Assembly (NCBI GenBank): GCA_030836365.1
Contig: JAURQB010000075.1
Span: 1 to 6,305 of the forward strand
Direction: 5' to 3'
DNA length: 6,305 nt
DNA from: Bdellovibrionota bacterium
Lineage (GTDB): Bacteria > Bdellovibrionota > Bacteriovoracia > Bacteriovoracales > Bacteriovoracaceae
Positions 1 to 6,255 of this stretch are shown in pieces. The position numbers were made by a program, and so were the translations under genes. The notes under the pieces are model-generated. The model was not told the DNA's origin, ran no database searches, and worked only from the letters and a program-made list of their open reading frames with translations. The first letter of the stretch is position 1; each line of letters opens with the position of its first letter.

Positions 1-1292
1 GCTTTTACGGCCAATTTCTTATCTCCATATTGATGGGCAATTTTTTTTGCGGCCAAAGATCCGGCCCAATGAAAAAGATAACTACATGCATGTCGTTGAA
101 ACTTTCCCCGATACTCCCAGATTCCCGAGTCTGGCAAATCAAAGCAATTGTCAATTTGCTCCAAAATTTGATGAACAAGATTGATCGGAGGGCGGGCGCC
201 AGATTTTTTCACACGTGAATCTGTAAAAAGCGGCTCAAGTGCCAATATCATTTGGCCAAAAACATCATATTGTTTTTGTTTAAAGGCATCGTTTCCAATT
301 CTTACCGGAGGGTTATTTTGATATCCGGCAAGAGGTAATTCCTTTTCCGTCAGATCTGCACTTCCGTCAATTTTGTATACCGGTTGAAATGAGCAATTTT
401 CATTACCTACAATATTTTGAATCCAAGTTGCATACTTTTCGGCTTCATGGAAATGGCCAAGCCTGATGAGCGCAGTGAGAGTGAAGTAGCTATCTCTAAT
501 CCAACAATAACGATAGTCCCAATTTCTTGTCGAATTTGGGTATTCTGGTAGAGAAGTTGTTCCACTCGCAATAATCGCTCCCGTATCTTCAAATTGGTGT
601 AATTTTAAAATTAGGGCGGAGCGAATAACTTCATCTTGATAAATAGAGGGAATAGAGGTTCTTCTGACCCAATTTCTCCAGTATTCTTTCGTTCTACTTA
701 AAAAATCTTCGGCAGTTCGCTCAAGCGGAGCTTCAAGTGGTTGTCCCCAGGTGAGCGCTAAATAAAGCGTTTCTGTCAGAACAAATTCACTTTTGTTCAT
801 GACTTTGGTGAGAGAGGCGTTGGTGGTGAGCCTGACTTTCTCTTTTAGCCCATTGTAGTTAATTGAATTACTACCTTCATTTTGAGTCGCAATAATTTCT
901 CCGTATTCTCCAATGGGACGACAGGATATTTTGATCCTCGGCGCACCTGAGATCAACTCGACTTTTCGATAGAGGGCAATCGGTTTGTGAACTCGCTCAA
1001 AGTTTTCAAAACGAGGAGCAAAGTCGGTAATTTTGTAGGAGCCTAGGCGTGTTGTGATTGTTGTGACGAGAACATTTGTATTAGGCAAATACTCTTGAGT
1101 CGATTCATATTTTTCAAGGGGAGAAATGGAGAATTCTCCTCCTTTTTTGTCATCAATTAATCCGCCAAAAATAAAGCTCGAATCAAAGTGAGGCCAGCAC
1201 TGCCAAACGATATTTGAGTCCTTTCCAACGTAGCTCATGAAAGAGCAATTTCCAATAATTCCAAAAGGGTAAAGATGTTTTGAAGTTGTCAT
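1..1292 (-). CDS. Glycoside hydrolase family 15 enzyme (glucoamylase/trehalase-like), C-terminus cut by window edge
   Basis: An uninterrupted frame of 430 codons runs leftward from an ATG at 1292 and leaves the window still open. Family GH15 removes glucose from alpha-linked glucans (glucoamylase, glucodextranase) or splits trehalose. The N-terminus has the usual GH15 start (YPFGIIGNCSF at residues 8-18, then WPHFDSSFIFGGL at 33-45), followed by a beta-rich domain to about residue 235. The (alpha/alpha)6 barrel then shows NWDYRYCWIRDS (257-268), NDAFKQKQYDVFG (from 334) and GIWEYRG (390-396). E393 matches the general acid of the family. The general base lies further on and is outside the window; bacterial members are about 600 residues, so roughly a quarter is missing. 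No signal peptide is seen, so it is probably cytoplasmic. No clear ribosome site precedes the ATG, but the start fits the family. It diverges from the trehalose synthesis gene, which makes trehalase activity attractive, but the substrate cannot be read from sequence. Confidence 0.93.
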   Translation of the reverse strand, partial: MTTSKHLYPFGIIGNCSFMSYVGKDSNIVWQCWPHFDSSFIFGGLIDDKKGGEFSISPLEKYESTQEYLPNTNVLVTTITTRLGSYKITDFAPRFENFERVHKPIALYRKVELISGAPRIKISCRPIGEYGEIIATQNEGSNSINYNGLKEKVRLTTNASLTKVMNKSEFVLTETLYLALTWGQPLEAPLERTAEDFLSRTKEYWRNWVRRTSIPSIYQDEVIRSALILKLHQFEDTGAIIASGTTSLPEYPNSTRNWDYRYCWIRDSYFTLTALIRLGHFHEAEKYATWIQNIVGNENCSFQPVYKIDGSADLTEKELPLAGYQNNPPVRIGNDAFKQKQYDVFGQMILALEPLFTDSRVKKSGARPPINLVHQILEQIDNCFDLPDSGIWEYRGKFQRHACSYLFHWAGSLAAKKIAHQYGDKKLAVK

Positions 1293-1362
1293 AATAGAAT
1301 AGTAAACTAGGTGAAGTTTATATCCTAGATGGAAAAAAGATTGAGCATAGAGAGAGGTTTTT
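1293..1362. promoter_or_regulatory. Shared 70-bp divergent intergenic region between GH15 and otsAB
   Basis: Both genes must start transcription from this AT-rich gap or from inside each other's 5' ends. Weak -10-like boxes are visible: TATATC at 1319-1324 on the plus strand and TATAAA at 1317-1322 or TACTAT at 1299-1304 on the minus strand. None has a convincing -35 box at the right distance. CTAGG (1307-1311) and CCTAG (1324-1328) form a 5-bp inverted repeat with a 12-bp spacer, so short that chance is a fair explanation. The location is firm; the individual sites are not. Confidence 0.4.
1351..1357 (+). promoter_or_regulatory. Ribosome binding site that fixes the TTG start of otsAB
   Basis: AGAGAGG is followed by five T residues and then TTG at 1363. 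An in-frame TAG at 1348-1350 rules out any longer protein, and the next in-frame ATG is codon 54, well past the conserved SNRLP motif. The TTG with this purine-rich site is therefore the only reasonable start. Confidence 0.75.
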
Positions 1363-3534
1363 TTGGGACGTTGGATTATTGTTAGTAACCGTTTACCATT
1401 TTCATACGATGCTAAACAAAAAATATTGAAGCCAAGCTCTGGAGGTCTTGTCACGGCCATTAGAGGAATTAAAAGTCGGGAGAAAACTCTTTGGGTTGGG
1501 GCCGTACCCGAGGAAGTACCGATGACTAAAGTGAGATCTCTAAAAGATCCAAATGGAATTAAGTATGACGGCCCTAAAATAAGTAATGAAATGTATGAAA
1601 AATATTACAATGGATTTTCTAATGATGTGTTGTGGCCGATGCTGCATTATGAAAGTAATCGAATAAAGTATAAAGCAGAAAACTATGAAGCCTATAAAAA
1701 GGTGAATCAAGAATTCGCTAAGTTTTTAATTGATAAAATAAAAGACGATGACATTGTGTGGATTCATGACTTTCATTTGTTTCTACTGCCTAAGCTTTTA
1801 AAGCAAAAAAAGAAAAATGTGAAGGTTGGATTTTTCCTTCATGTTCCATGGCCGAGTAGTGAAACGTACCGGCAACTGACGCCTAGGCGTGAAATTTTAA
1901 ATGCACTTCTTCATGCCGATTTAATTGGTTTCCATGACTATAGCTATCTAAGGCATTTTGTGAATACGGTTTACCATTTTCTCGGAATCAACAGTACTCA
2001 AATGGAGATTAGATCAGCATTTAACAAAACAGAGTTAGGAGTATTTCCTGTTAGTATTGATACAGATGATTTTCATAAAAAATCGATGTCAAAAAAGACA
2101 GTAAAAGAAATTGAAAAGTATGCCCTCGACGGTGAGATGAAAAAAATTCTGGGGGTCGATCGTCTTGACTATACCAAGGGAATAGACTTAAAACTGGAGG
2201 CGTTCGAGCAATTTCTCATTGATTACCCTGAGTTTGTCGGCAAGGTTCAGTTTATTCAAGTGGCCGTGCCCAGCCGAACAGATGTTCCCGAATATGCAGA
2301 ATTGAAGCGCTCCATTGAAAGTAAGGTTGGAGAAATTAATGGTAAATTTGGCACTCTAAATTATTCTCCCGTTAAATATATTTTTAATAGCGTTTCCACT
2401 CATGAGCTGATGGCGCTTTATCGAACAAGTCATGTTCTTTTTGTGGCCAGTAAAAGAGATGGAATGAATCTCGTTTGCCTTGAGTACGTAGCGGCCCAAA
2501 AGGGACTTGATCCAGGGGTTGTTTTATTAAGCGAATTTGCTGGCGCCATCTCCACTTTATCTCACGCTATTAGCATCAATCCGTTTAATATCAATGCGAC
2601 TAGTAAAAGAATTTATCAAGCGATGACAATGACTCAAAATGAGCGGCTTGAGCGCTACCAAATAATGTATGATTATCTAAAAAATTATAATGCCTCAAAC
2701 TGGGCCGAATCATTTATTGCTGCACTAAAAATGCATCAAGTGGAGAAAAAAGTGGAAGTGAAAAAAATAGCGTCAGTTGAAGACGTTAAAAAGATAACGA
2801 AAAAATATAAGGATCGCCCGACAGTTTTATTTTTAGATTATGACGGTACACTTGCCCCTATCGTTGATGATCCAGAGAGTGCAATTATTGATCAAAAAAT
2901 TTATCAGATTGTAAAAGACTTATCGTTGAAACCAATGACACAAGTTGTGATTGTGAGTGGGCGCGGAGAGGCATTTTTAAAAAAGCAGTTTAAGGGAATA
3001 AACTGTTATCATGCTTATGAGCATGGGGCCTTATTTTTTGATTATCAAACCAAAAAACTACGAAATCTAATTAGTTCAAATAAAGATAAATGGTATTTTA
3101 AGGCGATTGACATTATTCGTGATTACACAAAAAGAACACCGGGCTCTTTTTTTGAAAAGAAAAATTATGCGATTACATGGCATCACCGAAATACGACGAA
3201 TGATTATGGAGAGTTCCAAGCGCGAAAACTTGCTCAAGATTTGAGCGCCACATTTTCTCACTTACCTGTATCGGTTATTGTTGGAAAAAAGGTCGTCGAA
3301 ATAAAAGCTATTGAAGCAAATAAAGGACGTTTTGCAGAGTGGTTTATGGAGCGCTATGGAAGCCATGCGGAGTTCTCTTTGGCGGTTGGCGATGATCGAA
3401 CAGATGAAGATTTATTTGAAGTTGTTAATAAATTTGGCGCAACGGTGAAAGTCGGTGAGTTTGATAAAACTCATGCCGGTTATTATGTAGAGGAGCAAAG
3501 TAAAGTTGCTCCTCTACTAAAAAGTTTATTTTAA
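1363..3534 (+). CDS. otsAB: Bifunctional trehalose-6-phosphate synthase/phosphatase (OtsA-OtsB fusion)
   Basis: One 723-residue chain carries both steps of trehalose synthesis. Residues 1 to about 455 are a GT20 synthase joining UDP-glucose and glucose-6-phosphate. Seen are SNRLP (R10), SGGLVTAI (26-33), YYNGFSNDVLWP with Y82 and W91, IHDFHL (134-139), HVPWPSSE (160-167), RLDYTKG (R267, K272) and SKRDGMNLVCLEY (D366, E374). R267, K272, D366 and E374 correspond to E. coli OtsA R262, K267, D361 and E369, the UDP-glucose-binding residues, at a constant offset of five. Residues about 485-723 are a HAD-type trehalose-6-phosphatase: LDYDGT (nucleophile D492, acid D494), IVSGRG (530-535), K654 in EANKGR, and GDDRTDED (676-683) for magnesium. 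All key residues are present, so both activities are expected in the cytoplasm. The linker (about 456-485) is lysine-rich. Its stop codon overlaps that of the convergent metallopeptidase gene. Confidence 0.97.
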   Translation: MGRWIIVSNRLPFSYDAKQKILKPSSGGLVTAIRGIKSREKTLWVGAVPEEVPMTKVRSLKDPNGIKYDGPKISNEMYEKYYNGFSNDVLWPMLHYESNRIKYKAENYEAYKKVNQEFAKFLIDKIKDDDIVWIHDFHLFLLPKLLKQKKKNVKVGFFLHVPWPSSETYRQLTPRREILNALLHADLIGFHDYSYLRHFVNTVYHFLGINSTQMEIRSAFNKTELGVFPVSIDTDDFHKKSMSKKTVKEIEKYALDGEMKKILGVDRLDYTKGIDLKLEAFEQFLIDYPEFVGKVQFIQVAVPSRTDVPEYAELKRSIESKVGEINGKFGTLNYSPVKYIFNSVSTHELMALYRTSHVLFVASKRDGMNLVCLEYVAAQKGLDPGVVLLSEFAGAISTLSHAISINPFNINATSKRIYQAMTMTQNERLERYQIMYDYLKNYNASNWAESFIAALKMHQVEKKVEVKKIASVEDVKKITKKYKDRPTVLFLDYDGTLAPIVDDPESAIIDQKIYQIVKDLSLKPMTQVVIVSGRGEAFLKKQFKGINCYHAYEHGALFFDYQTKKLRNLISSNKDKWYFKAIDIIRDYTKRTPGSFFEKKNYAITWHHRNTTNDYGEFQARKLAQDLSATFSHLPVSVIVGKKVVEIKAIEANKGRFAEWFMERYGSHAEFSLAVGDDRTDEDLFEVVNKFGATVKVGEFDKTHAGYYVEEQSKVAPLLKSLF
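3487..3517. terminator. Perfect 12-bp hairpin inside the 3' end of otsAB, possible bidirectional terminator
   Basis: GTAGAGGAGCAA (3487-3498) and TTGCTCCTCTAC (3506-3517) are exact reverse complements around a 7-base loop. The stem lies within the last codons of otsAB (encoding VEEQSKVAPLL) and 14 bases beyond the stop codon of the minus-strand metallopeptidase gene. On the plus strand a T-rich stretch (TTTATTTT, 3525-3532) follows after a short gap. On the minus strand the sequence after the stem is only AT-rich. It is therefore a strong RNA hairpin but not a textbook intrinsic terminator in either direction. The convergent genes leave no other room for one between them. Confidence 0.55.
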
Positions 3535-4760
3535 ATCTGGCAGTAATTCTTTGTTGGAGGCTGGCAAGATAATTGATACCTGATAAGTGGGTTTTGTCCA
3601 ATAAGGTAATTTCCACGAACATTACTGTCTGCGTGAATTCCTTCGTCGCCACTTCCACAAAGAATTTCAAAATTTACTCTTAAAAATTCAACGCCTTCAT
3701 CCTGCATGAAGTTATGATTTTTCATGTAATTTCCGATTGCCTGAGTGGCCCAGTAATCGGCAACGATTTCACCAAGATGCTTCCAAGTGACAGTTTTATA
3801 ACAAGATTCTCCTGTTCCTTTTTGACAACTTTTTAAAACAATCTTATTCCACTTAGATCCAAGAAAGTTACAGGCGTATTTTCGGATAGATGATTCTCTT
3901 TTTTCACATTTTGTCGTGGTCTTAAGCATTTTTTCTTTGTGTTGTTTTTGGCATCTCGAGTCGTCTTTTTCACATACATTACCGTCTCTTTTATTCAATC
4001 CAACAGCTAATTCTTTTTGATAGCAATTTGCCATTGATTCGTATGCTTTTGAATATTTTCCGGAGTCAAAGTGGTGAGAAATTTCGTGAGCAAGAATCAG
4101 AAATATTTCATTATTTAATTGTTTTGAATTTTTGAGGGAGTTTAGTTTTACCAATAACCCTGGACAAATAAGAACATATTTTTTCCAGTCAGCAGTGGTG
4201 GCAAAAGCATTAACAGTCATGCCGTCCATTCCACAATGAGCGCGCCATAGCTGCTTAAAGTAACTACTGGTTACTTTTGTCCTTTCCATAAAATCAATAT
4301 AGTTACCAACAATCACTTTTTCATTGATGATTTTTTTGAACTTCTTTTTATATTTCTCAGATAGATGAGACTTTTCAACAGAAATTGTTAGGTATTTTTT
4401 TATCTCATCAACATTGGCCTTACTCACAATGTCTTTTTCAAAGTATCCTAATTTTTTTTCTGCTGCATAAATTATTTCTTGGTTAATTATTTTTTCTCGC
4501 GCAATGTATGTTCGTAAGCGTTTAAGTAATCCTCTTTTTGGAAGCTCTACTTCAATTCTTTTTTGTGCATTCTCTTTTGCTTCTGTCGCAATTTCTTCTT
4601 TAAGCTTCTCAAACGCATCGATGCTCTCTTGGGTTTCTTCTCGGTTACACATTGTTAGTTCAGGTGATTCACAGAAGTTTAGCTCAACTGCTTCGAGCTC
4701 ATTTGAATAAGTGTTTTGAGAAAAAAGAATGAATAGGATGATGGGTAATAAGTTTTTCAT
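3531..4760 (-). CDS. Secreted cysteine-rich zinc metallopeptidase (gluzincin, M48/M13-like)
   Basis: This 409-residue protein starts with a Sec signal peptide (MKNLLPIILFILF, likely cut near residue 19; no lipobox) and so acts in the periplasm or outside. Residues about 40-150 are charged and helical. The catalytic part begins with VNAFATT (183-189) and PGLL (200-203), then LAHEISHHFD (223-232): H225 and H229 are zinc ligands and E226 the base. GEIVAD (330-335) offers E331 as third ligand, the gluzincin pattern. HADSNVR (376-382) matches the C-terminal His...Arg element of such enzymes. NAFAT, GLL and LAHEISH recall M48 (HtpX-like) peptidases; HEISHHFD with GEIVAD recalls M13 (neprilysin). 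The subfamily is unresolved. Fourteen cysteines follow the signal, eight of them between residues 246 and 320, suggesting disulfides. AGAAGG stands eight bases before the ATG. The substrate is unknown. Confidence 0.85.
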   Translation of the reverse strand: MKNLLPIILFILFSQNTYSNELEAVELNFCESPELTMCNREETQESIDAFEKLKEEIATEAKENAQKRIEVELPKRGLLKRLRTYIAREKIINQEIIYAAEKKLGYFEKDIVSKANVDEIKKYLTISVEKSHLSEKYKKKFKKIINEKVIVGNYIDFMERTKVTSSYFKQLWRAHCGMDGMTVNAFATTADWKKYVLICPGLLVKLNSLKNSKQLNNEIFLILAHEISHHFDSGKYSKAYESMANCYQKELAVGLNKRDGNVCEKDDSRCQKQHKEKMLKTTTKCEKRESSIRKYACNFLGSKWNKIVLKSCQKGTGESCYKTVTWKHLGEIVADYWATQAIGNYMKNHNFMQDEGVEFLRVNFEILCGSGDEGIHADSNVRGNYLIGQNPLIRYQLSCQPPTKNYCQI

Positions 4761-4768
4761 TTAAGAAG

Positions 4769-4775
4769 CCTTCTT
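4769..4775 (-). promoter_or_regulatory. Ribosome binding site of the metallopeptidase gene
   Basis: On the minus strand AAGAAGG precedes the ATG at 4760 by eight bases, which is good Shine-Dalgarno spacing. It is the left part of a small dyad, AAGAAG-G-CTTCTT (4763-4775), that is too tight to fold as an RNA hairpin. Confidence 0.65.
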
Positions 4776-4807
4776 TTTGAAATTGATCTCACTGGACTCT
4801 TAACTGT

Positions 4808-4832
4808 AAAACTCATGATGGTCTAGAGTTTT
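4808..4832. terminator. Weak AT-rich stem-loop between the barrel and metallopeptidase genes
   Basis: AAAACTC (4808-4814) and GAGTTTT (4826-4832) are exact reverse complements around an 11-base loop. This lies in the 122-bp gap after the stop of the barrel gene and before the metallopeptidase start. Read on the minus strand, the second arm ends in TTTT, as in a weak terminator. The stem has only two G-C pairs, so it could also be chance or a protein-binding dyad. If it terminates, the two minus-strand genes are not one transcription unit. I saw no convincing promoter in the rest of the gap. Confidence 0.3.
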
Positions 4833-4882
4833 TAGGATGTTGGTAAAAATGTAATAGGGTAAGGTGCTGATTTTACTTGAGC

Positions 4883-5539
4883 TTAAAAGCGATTGGGAAA
4901 TATGAGGTTTAAGCTAATGATATCTTGGGTAAAGCCTTTAGGCCCATCACCAAGAAAGATCATATTTAAGCTTTCATATTTTGCTTCAATTTCAACCAGC
5001 TTTCCGATAAGAATGCTGACGCTGGCCTCCGGGGCAAAAAGAGTCGGCAGTTGATCTGTATTGGTAATAGACATCGAAATAAGCGCACCTGCTTTGATCA
5101 GAAGAAAGCTCAATGGTTTAAAATCCCATTCTTGTTTATAGGTTGCAGCTTCAGAAAAATTATTGGCGTATCTTCCTCCTAAGTCGAGAGCATAAAATGT
5201 TGTCCCAAAAGATATCTTGCCAATCAACGGTTGGGTTTTAATTTGATAAAGAGCGTGAACGAGTAAGGGGGTTCGCCCATTATATTCCTCTTCTTCGTCA
5301 GGGGCGGTTGGATTGTTTCCGGCTCCAGGGTTAACAGGATCGGAAGTCATGAAACCAATTTTTGCATCTAGCAGTAAGGAATGAGATTTATCTTCGTTAA
5401 AACGCATGCCTAAGGCTAGACCGACCTTGTCGTTATCCACTGGGTGAGTTGATTGAAACTGAGCAGCTCCAAGCTTGAGAGTGAAAGCTTGAGAATTGGA
5501 GCACATAAAAATAAACAGAGTAAAAATAATTTTATTCAT
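4883..5539 (-). CDS. Exported small protein, probable outer-membrane beta-barrel, function unknown
   Basis: The frame stays open upstream to 5599, but the start at 5539 gives a clean signal peptide: NKIIFTLFIF then SNSQA, with cleavage expected after A18. The minus-strand AAAAGG ten bases upstream is a usable ribosome site. This makes a 218-residue precursor. The mature part alternates polar and hydrophobic residues in likely beta-strands (such as SLLLDAKIGFM, KISFGTTFYAL and ASVSILIGKLVEIEAKY) and ends in phenylalanine (FPNRF), the usual C-terminal signal of outer-membrane barrels. The strand count cannot be set by eye, but the length suits a small barrel of about eight to ten strands. One long Pro/Gly/acidic loop (about residues 67-89, with DEEEE at 81-85) would face outward. 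I do not recognise the family. It diverges from the lipoprotein gene by 50 bp and precedes the metallopeptidase gene on the same strand. Confidence 0.75.
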   Translation of the reverse strand: MNKIIFTLFIFMCSNSQAFTLKLGAAQFQSTHPVDNDKVGLALGMRFNEDKSHSLLLDAKIGFMTSDPVNPGAGNNPTAPDEEEEYNGRTPLLVHALYQIKTQPLIGKISFGTTFYALDLGGRYANNFSEAATYKQEWDFKPLSFLLIKAGALISMSITNTDQLPTLFAPEASVSILIGKLVEIEAKYESLNMIFLGDGPKGFTQDIISLNLIFPNRF

Positions 5540-5553
5540 AATGGATAAACCTT

Positions 5554-5582
5554 TTGACGCTCTAAAAAGTGTACAATACCAT
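5554..5582 (+). promoter_or_regulatory. Candidate promoter for the M23-like lipoprotein gene
   Basis: TTGACG (5554-5559) is followed after 17 bases by TACCAT (5577-5582), matching the housekeeping sigma consensus at five of six and four of six positions. An alternative -10, TACAAT (5572-5577), matches better but has no -35 at the proper distance. Either choice starts the RNA within a few bases of the ATG at 5590. A 7-bp inverted repeat, TCTAAAA (5561-5567) and TTTTAGA (5582-5588), brackets this region and could be an operator. The minus-strand TAAAAT at 5581-5586 is a possible -10 for the divergent barrel gene. Confidence 0.35.
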
Positions 5583-5589
5583 TTTAGAA

Positions 5590-6255
5590 ATGAGGACATC
5601 TTTTTTATTACCCCTAGTGAGTTTGCTTTTATCTTGTAGCGCTAATTTTTCAACCGGAGATGTATCTGCTCTGATTGAAAATAAATCAGCTGCTTTTTTA
5701 GTTGATAGTAGTGAAGAATTTTCAGTTTATAGCGGCTATGGTTCTGACTGTGCCCACCCAGGTGCCCATGTTATTTTTGATGGGGACGGCGTTACGAGAA
5801 ATATCTATGCGGTTGCTGATGGAATCGTATCGCGAGTTGATCTATGTGAAACGGCGGGCAGTCATAATAAGTATAATATTTCGCTTTCATTAGGACTTGC
5901 GGGGGCCGCTCCCGTCTATTTTGAGTATTCAATTGAGCCATTCGATGGAAAGCCTTGTGATAGCGATGAAGAATATTTTAAGTCGGCCGTTTTTGTTGAA
6001 GAAGGCGATGAAGTGAAAAAAGGGGAGAGAATTGCCACTATTACTCCTGGGCTTACAAGTGCCGGTAGTGCTCATATACATTTTAACTTAAGTGCTGATG
6101 GAGCGACTATTTGTCCTGAAATTTTTCCTGCAAGTGATTTTGATGAGGATATTATTGGAACAAATAGAGACGCCGGTTGTGTCGCACCGGCAAATTCTCT
6201 TTGTCTTGAATTAACGAGTTCAGAAAAGCCTAGTAATCTCGTTAGTGAGGATTAA
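5590..6255 (+). CDS. Envelope lipoprotein with an M23/LytM-like domain and an altered zinc site
   Basis: The ATG at 5590 begins a 221-residue precursor with a lipoprotein signal (MRTSFLLPLVSLLLSC), so C16 should be lipidated. A GTG at 5569 would add seven residues ending in an acidic one before the signal and is less likely. The body follows the order of an M23 peptidoglycan endopeptidase: AHPGAHVIFDGDG (55-67), YAVADGIVSRVD (73-84), EEGDEVKKGERIATI (137-151) and SAHIHFNL (160-167). The HxH zinc motif is intact (H162, H164). The usual H-x3-D motif reads H56-x3-H60, and the mid-domain histidine of YxHL is replaced in FEYS (111-114). It may therefore be an inactive binding or regulatory LytM-type protein, or bind metal differently. 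Six further cysteines (54, 86, 123, 175, 197, 205) could form three disulfides. No clear ribosome site is seen. Confidence 0.78.
   Translation: MRTSFLLPLVSLLLSCSANFSTGDVSALIENKSAAFLVDSSEEFSVYSGYGSDCAHPGAHVIFDGDGVTRNIYAVADGIVSRVDLCETAGSHNKYNISLSLGLAGAAPVYFEYSIEPFDGKPCDSDEEYFKSAVFVEEGDEVKKGERIATITPGLTSAGSAHIHFNLSADGATICPEIFPASDFDEDIIGTNRDAGCVAPANSLCLELTSSEKPSNLVSED

Noticed and set aside
30..218. A 62-codon plus-strand frame at the left edge
   Set aside because: It is antisense to the GH15 catalytic motif region and its translation has no protein-like features.
407..592. A 61-codon minus-strand frame inside the left-hand gene
   Set aside because: It lies in another frame within the GH15 gene, which has clear family motifs across the same bases.
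3425..3670. An 81-codon minus-strand frame across the convergent junction
   Set aside because: It overlaps the ends of both otsAB and the metallopeptidase gene, and has no ribosome site or recognisable domain.
4757..4816. A 19-codon minus-strand frame whose TGA overlaps the metallopeptidase ATG by four bases, suggesting translational coupling
   Set aside because: Its ATG has no ribosome site and lies within the small stem-loop at 4808-4832, and the metallopeptidase gene has its own good ribosome site.
5540..5599. Upstream extension of the barrel gene by 20 residues
   Set aside because: It would place charged and aromatic residues ahead of a clean signal peptide and overlap the divergent gene's start; the ATG at 5539 has a usable ribosome site.
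5541..5639. A 32-codon plus-strand frame starting one base from the barrel gene's start codon
   Set aside because: It overlaps the lipoprotein signal sequence in another frame, has no ribosome site and matches nothing known to me.
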